Assembly: GCF_003182275.1 (NCBI RefSeq)
Contig: NZ_QGTR01000003.1
Span: 124,001 to 188,000 of the forward strand
From: Hoeflea marina
GTDB taxonomy: Bacteria; Pseudomonadota; Alphaproteobacteria; Rhizobiales; Rhizobiaceae
Length of the DNA stretch: 64,000 bases
Direction of reading: 5' to 3'
A model generated the notes under the pieces. That model did not search any database, was not told where the DNA came from, and worked only from the letters and a program-made list of their open reading frames with translations. Both the position numbers and the translations under genes were made by a program. Below are positions 54,788-63,043 of this stretch, piece after piece; position 1 is the stretch's first letter; each line of letters opens with the position of its first letter.

Positions 54788-55411
54788 CTAGCTGCACTGC
54801 AGCCTAAAGCGAAAAACCGTGCTATCCTGATTGACGCCAGTGTAAACAACCCGACAGCTCTTGTCTGGGAACCAGACATGCTCCGAAAGCTCAAGTTGCC
54901 TTTGCGCGGTTCGTCCGCCTCCTGTCAGGGTCGTTCGGACTTTCCAAACAGTCTTTTTGTCCCGGTTGAAACGAACTCCTCCAACTGCAAAATGATACTC
55001 ACCGCTTAAAAGGCTCACGCTGCTTCCGTAGCTTAGCCCAAAGCTCTCACCGGGCATGATGGTTCGCGCTCCTTCCACTGGGTGGGCTTCAACAAAACGA
55101 TCTACCTGCGGTTTGACGCAGTCCAGATACATTTTGTAGATTTCCTTGGAATCGGCAGGGCTCAATTCGATCATCCGTCCTAGTATTTCACCATCTCGGA
55201 ACAGTTCGCCGTCGCCATCGGCCTGAGCGCCCATCAGTCGCTTCGCGATGAAACCGCCGACTTCACCGGAAAGACGGAGGCGGAGATTCTCGCTCGGCGC
55301 ACATATTCGGATGATGTTCGTAGTCTGATCTGTAAGATCATCGGCCTTCGCAGCGCCCTGCAATACGATCAAAAGCGAACCCAGGACTAGTAGACGTTGT
55401 CGTAAGATCAT
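54788..55411 (-). CDS. Secreted protein of unknown function with four cysteines
   Basis: A 207-residue protein with signal peptide MILRQRLLVLGSLLIVLQG, cleaved near AKA. The mature part has Cys in RICAPS, YLDCVKP, DKSCRVV and at the end in RLQCS, enough for two disulfides. A strong ribosome site GGGAGG stands before ATG 55411, so expression is plausible. The codon use is less GC-rich than in neighbouring genes, pointing to recent transfer. I do not recognise a family. Confidence 0.6.
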   Translation of the reverse strand: MILRQRLLVLGSLLIVLQGAAKADDLTDQTTNIIRICAPSENLRLRLSGEVGGFIAKRLMGAQADGDGELFRDGEILGRMIELSPADSKEIYKMYLDCVKPQVDRFVEAHPVEGARTIMPGESFGLSYGSSVSLLSGEYHFAVGGVRFNRDKKTVWKVRTTLTGGGRTAQRQLELSEHVWFPDKSCRVVYTGVNQDSTVFRFRLQCS

Positions 55412-55585
55412 AACCGCCTCCCTCTGCCAGCATATCTATAGGAAATAGATAATCACACAAACGGTCGGCACAAGTAAATGCGAGTGCCGTCGGAATTCAG
55501 GGCATACTATGCGCACCACTGTTCTCCTAAGACTGCCAGTTTCCACTCAAAATTGGCCCTGAACACATTATCTGCAAGCGCCGCG

Positions 55586-56047
55586 AATGCGGGCATCGAC
55601 AGGGCGCACGGCTTCATCCGACGATGGACGGTGACGAGTGCCAGCGCCGATGACGGCGCCCAACTCAGGGATGTCGTTGCCAAAGACAACACGGGCTCGA
55701 CAGTCTGGGTCGCTTCTCGACGGCGCTTCGCTTGTCTGCCAGCCAGTGGACAGCGCCTACCGGTCGAAGAAGAACGAGGAATGGCTGGAAAGGAACGGCC
55801 TGACGTCTGACATTCATCAGAAGAAGCCGAATGGCAAGCCGATGCCGGAGACGATGTCGAAAGCCAATGGGCGGCGATCGAAGGTCAGGTCCGCTGTCGA
55901 GCATGTCTTTGCCCGGCAGAAGGACAGAAGAAGCTCTTTGTCAGGACCATCGGGATCGGCAGGGCGACGCTGAAGATCGGAATGGCCAATATCGCCTACA
56001 ACATGCTGCGTTATGTCTGGCATCAGGGGCGCACTGCGTCCGCATGA
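55586..56047 (+). pseudogene. IS5-family transposase remnant
   Basis: The C-terminal half of an IS5-type transposase in three frames. Frame one gives IDRAHGFIRRWTVTSA and DDGAQLRDVV; after a shift near 55710-55750 the next gives AYRSKKNEEWLERNG, KPNGKPMPETMSKANG and RSAVEHVFARQK, carrying the last catalytic Glu; after a second shift near 55920-55940 the end is KKLFVRTIGIGRATLKIGMA and YNMLRYVWHQ. The N-terminal half is missing and terminal inverted repeats were not found, so it is inactive. Confidence 0.85.
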
Positions 56048-56186
56048 GCGAAATCCGGACGAAATCGCAAGCATCCCAAACAACCGGCGAAAATGCCCGA
56101 AACTCAACCTCTGAACGCAACGCTCGGCGCGCAGGGGTGCTTAAACGCCGCCACTCAAGCTGGAAACGACCGGCAAATCGAGGTGT

Positions 56187-56212
56187 CAGTTTCTTTAATT
56201 AAGAGCGCCGCT
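56187..56212. repeat. 26-bp direct repeat, right copy
   Basis: Same orientation as the copy at 54463-54488 with a single difference (A for G at the sixteenth base). It lies between the transposase remnant and the truncated Fic gene. Confidence 0.75.
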
Positions 56213-56272
56213 TTTAATCTCAAATGCCCAATATACGTCTTGCCCGCCACACCATTGACGACAATCAGTTCG

Positions 56273-56557
56273 CTACCGGCGAGAGGTCATCATCTTGGCG
56301 ATGCCCTGCTCAGCGGGCTTCCCTTTGCGATCGGGCGTTTCCAGCCCCGGATTGTATTTGATGGATGCCTGAACCGAGTCGCGATTGAGGAGTTCGCCCT
56401 CGATCTCCGATGTCTTGATCGCTTCGGTGCTGAGGTGACGTGTTTCAATGCCCGACAACAACGTCTGACTGGCGCTGAAACCGCGTCTCCAAGGGGCGAT
56501 CACCGCGCCGTCACAGGCGAAGTCCGGCCAGTCCAGATGGTCCAAGTTCCAAGCCAT
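56273..56557 (-). pseudogene. Truncated Fic-family protein (N-terminal DUF4172-like part only)
   Basis: The 94 codons begin MAWNLDHLDWPDFACDG, the opening of Fic proteins with a DUF4172 N-terminus, and reach the regulatory segment SEIEGELLNRDSVQASI. The frame stops after KGKPAEQGIAKMMTSRR. The catalytic Fic core HxFxDGNGR, which transfers AMP or similar groups to target proteins, is absent. The cut lies 60 bases from the right copy of the 26-bp repeat, so a rearrangement probably removed the rest. Confidence 0.65.
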
Positions 56558-56765
56558 GAATTATAGACGTCCTTCCATAACTCACATGGACGCGTTTCCA
56601 TGAGCGATAGAACTGGTTCCATGACCCATTGCGGATGTGACTGCCACCGGGGAACGTCGCCCGAACCGGTCATCAACCGCTCATTGCGCAGTTGATGGCC
56701 GTGTGCGCGGCGCCGGCGGCGCCAATATTCTGGCAATTCCGGGCGTCTTTGCCTATACTCATCTC

Positions 56766-56975
56766 ATGAACATGCTTGAGACCATCAGCATCGACGTCTA
56801 TCCGTGGGCTGCTCCGACGAAGGCGCAGCGCGCGTGGTTCGACGCGCTTTCGCCTGACGACAAGCGCAAGGCCATCCGGGCCGCCATTGACGAGGGCTTT
56901 GACAGCCCGGTCAGCGAAAAGTCGCTAGAGGACATCATTCGGGAAGCTGGCGCCGAATCCACACATGCGTCATAG
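56766..56975 (+). CDS. Type II toxin-antitoxin system antitoxin
   Basis: A 69-residue acidic protein that overlaps the downstream ParE-type toxin gene by 11 bases, the standard antitoxin position. The sequence (AQRAWFDALSPDDKRKAIRA, then SPVSEKSLEDIIREAGAE) fits a small helical antitoxin; a ribbon-helix-helix N-terminus is not obvious. It should neutralise the toxin and repress the operon. MNMLE or MLE are both possible starts. Confidence 0.72.
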   Translation: MNMLETISIDVYPWAAPTKAQRAWFDALSPDDKRKAIRAAIDEGFDSPVSEKSLEDIIREAGAESTHAS

Positions 56976-57240
56976 GATTACGCAGCGCGCCGAACGAGAC
57001 CTCAAGGATATCCACCGCTATACCGTCGATACGTTCGGCCTCGCACAGGCCGAGAAATACCTGCGCGAACTCGACGCTGTATTCCAGATCCTGGGTCACT
57101 ATCCCAACATGGGAAGGATTTACGAGGGCCGCACGCACCAGTTCGTGCATGGCAAGCACATCATCCTGTACCGAGTTGGCTCGGATGAGATCGTCATCGG
57201 CCGCATCTTCCACGGAGCGCAAAGGCCCGCATCCGATTGA
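56965..57240 (+). CDS. parE: RelE/ParE family toxin
   Basis: A 91-residue toxin of the ParE group. Family patterns are RITQRAERDLKDIHRYT, KYLRELDAVFQIL, MGRIYEGRTHQFVHGKHIILYRV (in part) and the end IVIGRIFHGAQRP. ParE toxins inhibit DNA gyrase. It is co-transcribed with the antitoxin ahead of it and lies about 170 bases from tRNA-Thr, a usual site for such cassettes. Confidence 0.88.
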   Translation: MRHRITQRAERDLKDIHRYTVDTFGLAQAEKYLRELDAVFQILGHYPNMGRIYEGRTHQFVHGKHIILYRVGSDEIVIGRIFHGAQRPASD

Positions 57241-57411
57241 GCGCAGACCGTACAGGGCATTGTCGAGGATCGCCACCTCACACCTCGCCTCGATGCCTTC
57301 CGGTGTTCTGGCGAATCCGATGGTGCTCTGGCGCTGGAATTTGACTGGAGGCAAGGCGGGAGACTCAGATATTCAGTATGTTGAACGGGTCGCCCTGCCC
57401 GCAAGATAAAA

Positions 57412-57487
57412 TGGTGCCGCTTAGGTGACTCGAACACCTGACCCCGTCATTACGAATGACGTGCTCTACCAACTGAGCTAAAGCGGC
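57412..57487 (-). tRNA. tRNA-Thr(CGU)
   Basis: On the minus strand: acceptor GCCGCTT with AAGCGGC, D-stem GCTC/GAGC, anticodon stem CGTCA/TGACG around TTCGTAA giving anticodon CGT, T arm AGGTG/CACCT with TTCGAGT loop, and an encoded CCA. The 3' end faces the accessory region. Confidence 0.95.
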
Positions 57488-57693
57488 CCGCCGGACGGGG
57501 CGATGGTTGCGCCCCCGGATGGAGACGGCAGATACCTTGATTGCCGGCAAAGTTCAAGCCGGATGAGGACGCGGACCCGGATTTTTCATTTCGGCCCCGC
57601 CGCCGGGGCCGACCGCGCCCGCAGAGACGGATCCGGACAACCGACCGGAACGCTCGGCGCCTGGCCGCGCCGACGCGAAGCGGCGGAGGACGG

Positions 57694-58653
57694 TCAGAGC
57701 GCCAGCCGCGCCCGCGCCGCCCTGTATTCGCCCTCGAGCCGGTCGACGAGGCCGGCCACGGGCAGCACCTGCTTGACCGCGCCGATGCCCTGGCCGCAAC
57801 CCCAGATGTCCTTCCAAGCCTTGGCGCCGGAGGTGGCGCCGTCGAAGTTCATCTTGGAGGGATCGGCCTCGGGCAGATGGTCGGGATCCATGCCCGCCAG
57901 CGCGATCGACGGCTTGAGATAGTTGCCGGGGATGCCGGTGAAATAGTTCGAATAGACGATGTCCTTGGCGCTCGAATCGACGATCATCTGCTTGTAGGCG
58001 TCCTGGGCGCGGGCCTCCTCGGTGGCGATGAAGGCCGAGCCGATATAGGCCATGTCGGCGCCCATCGCCTCGGCTGCGAGCACCGCGCCGCCGGTGGAGA
58101 TCGACCCCGACAGCAGCAGCGGACCGTCGAACCATTCGCGGATCTCCTGGATCAGCGCGAAGGGCGAGATCGGCCCGGCATGGCCGCCGGCGCCGGCGGC
58201 GACCGCGATCAGCCCGTCGGCGCCCTTGTTGATGGCCGAGTGGGCGTGGCGGTTGTTGATGATGTCGTGCAGCACGATGCCGCCATAGGAGTGGATGGCG
58301 GCGTTGACCTCGGGCACGGCGCCGAGCGAGGAGATGACGATCGGCACCTTGTATTTGACGCACATGGTCAGGTCGTGCTCAAGCCGCGTGTTGGAGCGGT
58401 GGACGATCTGGTTGACCGCGAAGGGAGCCGCCGGCCGGTCCGGATTCTTCGCATTGTGATCGGCCAGGCCCTCGGTGATCTCGGCCAGCCATTCGTCGAG
58501 CTGCGCCTCGGGGCGGGCGTTGAGTGCCGGAAACGAGCCGACCACACCGGCCTTGCACTGGGCCATGACCAGCGGCGGATGCGAAATGATGAACAGCGGC
58601 GCGGCGACCACGGGAAGGCGAAGATGGGTTTTCAGGATGGCTGGAAGGGTCAT
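57694..58653 (-). CDS. Nitronate monooxygenase / flavin-dependent oxidoreductase
   Basis: A 319-residue FMN-binding barrel of the 2-nitropropane dioxygenase family. Visible motifs are APLFIISHPPLVMAQC near the start, AAGAGGHAGPISPFALI for FMN phosphate, and GADMAYIGSAFIATEEA. It oxidises alkyl nitronates or related toxic anions with oxygen. An operator-like palindrome lies 20 bases upstream of the start. Some members of the family act as enoyl-ACP reductases, but the context does not suggest it. Confidence 0.87.
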   Translation of the reverse strand: MTLPAILKTHLRLPVVAAPLFIISHPPLVMAQCKAGVVGSFPALNARPEAQLDEWLAEITEGLADHNAKNPDRPAAPFAVNQIVHRSNTRLEHDLTMCVKYKVPIVISSLGAVPEVNAAIHSYGGIVLHDIINNRHAHSAINKGADGLIAVAAGAGGHAGPISPFALIQEIREWFDGPLLLSGSISTGGAVLAAEAMGADMAYIGSAFIATEEARAQDAYKQMIVDSSAKDIVYSNYFTGIPGNYLKPSIALAGMDPDHLPEADPSKMNFDGATSGAKAWKDIWGCGQGIGAVKQVLPVAGLVDRLEGEYRAARARLAL

Positions 58654-58674
58654 GGCGCCTCGCGGAATGAAATA

Positions 58675-58694
58675 TGACGTTTACGCAAACGTCA
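58675..58694. promoter_or_regulatory. Operator-like palindrome before the nitronate monooxygenase gene
   Basis: TGACGTTTACGCAAACGTCA is an 8-bp perfect dyad around ACGC, located just upstream of the monooxygenase start. It shares TGACGTTTACG with the palindrome before fadD, so one regulator may control both. Confidence 0.5.
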
Positions 58695-58904
58695 ATTTGC
58701 ATAGCAGACCTCTCGGGGAGTGAAAAGCCCGCCCGACCCGCATCGCCGCGCGCCTGCCTTGCGGGCTTATCCACCGCCCCCCGCGCTACGGCCTTGAGTT
58801 TTGGCAGCCGAAGGCCTACCAAACCAGCAGGTTGGAAGCGGTTTCCACCGGATGGTCCGGACATGCGAAGGCATGGACCGCGGCCCTCAACAAAGGACCC
58901 GGCA

Positions 58905-60173
58905 TTGACAGGGATGGAAGCGGCCATACGAAGTGCGCTCGACCGCGCCGGAATCCCCGGCGCCGAGGCGCGCGGGCGCATTTACCAGTCCGCGCGGACG
59001 GCGCTGGAGCGCAGCCTGGAACGCCAGGGCATCACCGAGGCGGGGATCGCGGCGGACCAGAAAGCCAGGCTCGAGGCCCTGATTGCCGGCATCGAGGCGG
59101 AGTGGGCGCCGCCGGGAACGCCGGGCTCGATGGCCGACCACCGGCCATCGCCCGAGCGTCAGCCCCAGCCGCCGGTGGAGGCGCCGCCGGCCTCCGCGCG
59201 GGCCTTCGACTTTCCCGAAGCGCCGACCCGGTCGACACAAACTTCCTCCCCGGACGTCTCCCGGTTCGACCCGCCGCCGGCGCCGCCGGTGGAGACCCGC
59301 CGGGCCGAGCCCGCCGCCGACCACTGGGACCAGGCGCCATCGCCAACCAATCCGCGGGGCGGGGCCGGCGAGAGCCGCGAGGGGCGGCTCGACGTCGCCC
59401 CGGCCGCAGGAGAACGCGGCCCGGCAAGGGCGGCCAGCCCCGTCACTCCGGAAGCGCGCGGCCGTCCGCAGCAGCCCAGGAAAGTGCACGTCCCCAAGGA
59501 GCGCGGAAAGCGGCGCAAGCGGCCAGTGTATTCGGCCATCTTCTCCGGCGCCGTGATGGCCTCCTTCATCGGCATCGGCATCTGGTTCGCGTCCGAAAGC
59601 GGCGCCTTCAAATCCGCCGCCGAGCGCGACACCGGCGTGCCGAACCCGCCGCCGACCGTCTCGGAGGAGGATTTCGCCGGCAACGGCAGCGCGTTGCGGC
59701 AGCTGGAGCCGGGCAGCGGCTTTTCCGGCGAATGGACCGATGTCTACAATCCAGCGGGCGATGCGACGGTCTCGACGCGCGGCAGCGCCACGGCCGAGGT
59801 CGTCACCGACGGCGACGCGCCGGCGCTCAGGATCACCTCGCGCGCCGCCGACCAGAACGGCGAGGTGCTGATCCCGCTCGGCGCCGATGTGCTGCAGACG
59901 CTGGCCGGCCGCAAGTCGGTGCTGGCCCTGACCGTCCGCTCGGCCACCAACGACGCCACGCAGATCTATGTCAAATGCGAGTTCTCGACGCTGGGTGACT
60001 GCGGCCGGCGGCGGTTCGACGTCACCTACGAGACCACCGACATCCTGTTCAATCTCGACTATGACCGGGCTCTGGCGCCGAGTTCGCCGGGGCACATCGT
60101 CATCAACAGCGACATCAGCGGCGGCGGCAGGGGCATCGACCTGCTGGCCATCCGGATGCGTCCGGGCGGATGA
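58905..60173 (+). CDS. Pro-rich single-pass membrane protein of unknown function
   Basis: A 422-residue protein in four parts. Residues 1-65 are helical (AAIRSALDRAGIPG, GRIYQSARTALERSLERQG); about 70-200 are Pro/Ala/Arg-rich and disordered; one membrane helix follows (SAIFSGAVMASFIGIGIWFA); the last 150 residues look like a beta-rich periplasmic domain (GFSGEWTDVYNPAGDATV, IVINSDISGGGRGIDLLAI). The TTG at 58905 has AAAGGA seven bases upstream and is preferred over ATG 58914. A cytoplasm-to-periplasm link is plausible but no function is known. Confidence 0.7.
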   Translation: MTGMEAAIRSALDRAGIPGAEARGRIYQSARTALERSLERQGITEAGIAADQKARLEALIAGIEAEWAPPGTPGSMADHRPSPERQPQPPVEAPPASARAFDFPEAPTRSTQTSSPDVSRFDPPPAPPVETRRAEPAADHWDQAPSPTNPRGGAGESREGRLDVAPAAGERGPARAASPVTPEARGRPQQPRKVHVPKERGKRRKRPVYSAIFSGAVMASFIGIGIWFASESGAFKSAAERDTGVPNPPPTVSEEDFAGNGSALRQLEPGSGFSGEWTDVYNPAGDATVSTRGSATAEVVTDGDAPALRITSRAADQNGEVLIPLGADVLQTLAGRKSVLALTVRSATNDATQIYVKCEFSTLGDCGRRRFDVTYETTDILFNLDYDRALAPSSPGHIVINSDISGGGRGIDLLAIRMRPGG

Positions 60174-60210
60174 GGCGTCCGCCCCGGGCCAGAGCCGCGG
60201 GATCGCCGGC

Positions 60211-61128
60211 ATGATCCCGGACCGCCGCATCGGCGCCGATGTCCCCGGCCTCGACTTCATCGCCATCGACGTGGAAACCGCCAATTCCGATCCGGGGACG
60301 ATCTGCCAGGTGGGACTCGCCACCTTCCGGGACGGCCGGCTCACCGCCGGGTGGAAATCGCTCGCCAATCCCGGCTGCGATTTCCACCATGGCAACATCG
60401 CCATCCACGGCATCCGCAAGGCGGACGTGGCCGGCGCCATGCTGCTCAGCGACATCATGCGCAACCTGCACCCGGCGCTCGGCGCCAATGTGCTGGTCAG
60501 CCATTCGAGCTTCGACCGCAGGGCGCTTGCCAACGCCTCGGCCCGTTTCGACCTGCCGATGCCGGACTACCGCTGGATCGACACCCTGTCGGTGGCGCGC
60601 AGGGCATGGCCGGAGCTGAAGGAGCGGGGCGGCTATTCGCTGGGCAAGGTCTGCAGGTTCCTCGGACACGACTTCGCCCATCATGACGCGTTGGCCGACG
60701 CGATCGCCTGCGGCCACCTGCTGGCCATCGCCGCCGCCCGGACGGGCTGGTCCATCGGGTCGCTGATAACGCCGCCAAAGCCGCCTGCAAAACGGCTGGA
60801 GGCGGCCTCCCCGCGCTTTCCGGCAGCGGTGCGGGCCCGGTCGGGCGATCCGCTCGGGCACCTCGCCGGGGAAGCCATCGTCTTCAGCGGCGACCTCAGC
60901 CTGCCGCGCGAGGACGCCGCCGGCATGGCCGCCCGCGCCGGCTGCCGGGTGATGACGACGGTCGGATACCGGACCACCATCGTCGTCGTTGGCGGCGATC
61001 ATCCGTCGATGCGCGCCGATGCGGAGAAGAGCAGCAAGCACCGCAAGGCCGAAGACCTTGCCGCCGAGGGATATCCGATCCGGATCATCGGCGAAGGCGA
61101 GTTCCGCAGCCTGGTGGGCGGGACCTGA
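60211..61128 (+). CDS. DEDDh 3'-5' exonuclease with probable C-terminal BRCT domain
   Basis: A 305-residue protein. The exonuclease motifs are IDVETANSDPGTICQVG (first Asp and Glu), SHSSFDRRAL (Asp of motif II) and HDALADAIACGHLL (His/Asp of motif III), as in DNA polymerase III epsilon-like proteins. After about residue 205 the sequence GEAIVFSGDLSLPREDAAGMAARAG and VVVVGGDHP resembles a BRCT domain. It may trim DNA ends in repair. It lies 37 bases after the membrane-protein gene. The ribosome site is weak. Confidence 0.82.
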   Translation: MIPDRRIGADVPGLDFIAIDVETANSDPGTICQVGLATFRDGRLTAGWKSLANPGCDFHHGNIAIHGIRKADVAGAMLLSDIMRNLHPALGANVLVSHSSFDRRALANASARFDLPMPDYRWIDTLSVARRAWPELKERGGYSLGKVCRFLGHDFAHHDALADAIACGHLLAIAAARTGWSIGSLITPPKPPAKRLEAASPRFPAAVRARSGDPLGHLAGEAIVFSGDLSLPREDAAGMAARAGCRVMTTVGYRTTIVVVGGDHPSMRADAEKSSKHRKAEDLAAEGYPIRIIGEGEFRSLVGGT

Positions 61129-61191
61129 GCGGATGACGCGGCGGCTGCCGGACTTGCGCCGCCCTCAGGACGCCGCTGCAGACCGACCTAT

Positions 61192-61259
61192 AGCTCATCG
61201 CGTGAATTCATGAATGCCGTGGTCCCGAAGCCGCTGCACACTTTCGGGCGACATGCATT
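61192..61259 (+). repeat. Dispersed rhizobial palindromic repeat, copy C (shortened)
   Basis: GCTCATCGCGTGAATTCAT is followed directly by GAATGCCGTGGTCCCGAAGC and CGCTGCACACTTTCGGGC. The second arm of the hairpin and the spacer seen in copies A and B are missing. It ends one base before the peroxiredoxin stop codon. Confidence 0.72.
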
Positions 61260-61260
61260 C

Positions 61261-61914
61261 TCATTCCGCTTCATCCGCTTCGGCATCGCTGACGCTGGTG
61301 GTGCGGAGCCAGGGGCGGATCTCGTTCCAGCCCTGCGGAAACAGATCTCTCGCCTGCTCGTCGCTGATGGACGGCGGAATGATGACCCGCTGGCCCGGGC
61401 GCCAGTCCGCCGGCGTGGCGATCCTGCGCGCATCGGCAAGCTGCAGGGCGTCGATGACCCGGAGGATCTCGTCGAAATTGCGCCCGACATTCATCGGATA
61501 GGTCATGGTCAGCCGGATCCTGGCCGAGGGATCGATGATGAAGACCGCGCGCACGGCTGCCGTCAGGCTTTCGGTCGGGTGGATCATCCCGTACAGCTTG
61601 GCCACCTTGAGGTCCGGGTCGGCGATGACAGGGAAGTCCACCGTCGTGTGCTGGGTGTCGTCGACGTCGGCGATCCAGGCCCGGTGCTCGGCGACAGTGT
61701 CGGTGGAGAGCCCGATGGACTTGACGTTGCGGGCGGCGAACGCAGCTGCGAGTTGCGCCGTGCGCCCCAGTTCGGTGGTGCAGACCGGCGTGAAGTCCGC
61801 CGGGTGGCTGAAGAAGAAGACCCAAGACCTGCCGATCCAGGCATGGAAGTCGATCGGGCCTTGAGTGGTTTCGACCTGGAAATTCGGGGCGATTTCGCCG
61901 ATGTGCAGGGTCAC
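61261..61914 (-). CDS. Peroxiredoxin, Prx6-type
   Basis: A 217-residue thiol peroxidase. The peroxidatic Cys lies in HPADFTPVCTTELGR; FIIDPSARIRLTMTYPMNVGRNF fits the 1-Cys (Prx6) group, and no second conserved resolving Cys is seen. It reduces peroxides in the cytoplasm. It follows the MBL enzyme on the same strand after 244 bases. The C-terminal 40 residues (PADWRPGQRVIIPPSISDE) are typical of the family. Confidence 0.9.
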   Translation of the reverse strand: MTLHIGEIAPNFQVETTQGPIDFHAWIGRSWVFFFSHPADFTPVCTTELGRTAQLAAAFAARNVKSIGLSTDTVAEHRAWIADVDDTQHTTVDFPVIADPDLKVAKLYGMIHPTESLTAAVRAVFIIDPSARIRLTMTYPMNVGRNFDEILRVIDALQLADARRIATPADWRPGQRVIIPPSISDEQARDLFPQGWNEIRPWLRTTSVSDAEADEAE

Positions 61915-62158
61915 GACGGTCTCCTTTGCGGAAAGATGTCTGTTCGGGCCGCAATCCGGCCAGGGCGGGCTCCACCGACGCCCTCGCCGCGACGCGCGGC
62001 TTTTTCGGGGTCGATGCGACCGCCTGGGCTGTTGTGGCAGAATCGCACGGCCGCGGCATTGATTTCGGACAAGTCGCGGCGGAACTGCTCACGGATCCAG
62101 ACATGAAACCGCGGCTGCCCCCTGCGCGGCGAAGCAGACTGCGCGTTGCGCCATGCGG

Positions 62159-63043
62159 TCAGAGGCCGTTGACCGGAACCTTCAGCATCGGCCGGCCATC
62201 CTTGTCCCGGGGGATCTCGCCCGCGCGCATGTTGACCTGCAAAGAGGGGATGATCAGCTTCGGAACGGCCAGTTGCCGGTCGCGCTCGGTGCGGAAGCGG
62301 ATGAAGTCCTCGCGAGTCTTGCCGCCGCCGACATGGATGTTGTGCTCGCGTTCCGCCGCCACGGTCGTCTCCCAGGCGATGTCGCGGCCGTTGGGGCCAT
62401 AGTCGTGGCACATGAACAGCCGCATCGCGTCGGGCAGCGCCAGCACCTTCTGGATCGAATCATAGAGCTGGCCGGCATCGCCGCCTGGGAAATCGGCCCG
62501 CGCCGAGCCGCCGTCGGGCATGAACAGCGTGTCGCCGACAAAGGCGGCGTCGCCCATCACATGCACCATGCAGGCCGGCGTGTGGCCGGGCGTGTAGATG
62601 GCGAAGGCCTGCATGCCACCCACCCTGTAGGTGTCGCCGTCGGCAAACAGCGCGTCGAACTGCGAGCCGTCGCGCTGGAATTCGGTGCCCTCGTTGAAGA
62701 TCTTGCCGAAGGTGTCCTGGACCACCATGATCCTGTCGCCGATGCCGATCCGGCCGCCCAGCTCACCCTGGATGTAGGGCGCGGCGGAGAGATGGTCGGC
62801 ATGCACATGCGTCTCGATGATCCATTCGAGCTCAAGGCCGTGCTCGCGGATATAAGCGATCATAGCGTCGGCGTGCCCGTAGGTGATGCGGCCGGCGGCA
62901 TAGTCGATGTCCATCACCGTATCGATCACCGCGCAGGCCGCCGATCCGGGATCCTTGACGACATAGGAGATCGTGTTGGTGGCCGGGTCGAAGAACGCCT
63001 TGACCTCCGGCCTGACATCCATGCGGATGGGATGGGGCGACAT
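62159..63043 (-). CDS. MBL-fold metallo-hydrolase (persulfide dioxygenase-like)
   Basis: A 294-residue metallo-beta-lactamase-fold enzyme. The metal motif is THVHADHLSA; the other ligands are in YTPGHTPACMV, VGDTLFM and MCHDYGPNG. The pattern PDGGSARADFPGG and KTREDFIRFRTERD (in part) is typical of the Blh/ETHE1-like group that oxidises glutathione persulfide in sulfide detoxification. ATG 63043 is preceded by GGAGGA. An AT-rich stretch at 63128-63155 may hold its operator. Confidence 0.87.
   Translation of the reverse strand: MSPHPIRMDVRPEVKAFFDPATNTISYVVKDPGSAACAVIDTVMDIDYAAGRITYGHADAMIAYIREHGLELEWIIETHVHADHLSAAPYIQGELGGRIGIGDRIMVVQDTFGKIFNEGTEFQRDGSQFDALFADGDTYRVGGMQAFAIYTPGHTPACMVHVMGDAAFVGDTLFMPDGGSARADFPGGDAGQLYDSIQKVLALPDAMRLFMCHDYGPNGRDIAWETTVAAEREHNIHVGGGKTREDFIRFRTERDRQLAVPKLIIPSLQVNMRAGEIPRDKDGRPMLKVPVNGL

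Noticed and set aside
54463-56212. Direct repeats considered as a CRISPR array
   Set aside because: Only two copies 1.7 kb apart with genes between them and no cas genes in the window.
56093-56566. 157-codon plus-strand frame over the Fic remnant
   Set aside because: No ribosome site, no family, and the minus strand shows clear Fic N-terminal similarity.
57412-57487. tRNA-Thr as an active phage or island attachment site
   Set aside because: No second copy of the tRNA 3' end and no integrase gene could be found in the accessory region.
57541-58677. 378-codon frame opposite the nitronate monooxygenase gene
   Set aside because: Antisense shadow with no recognisable domain; the minus-strand enzyme is complete and well conserved.
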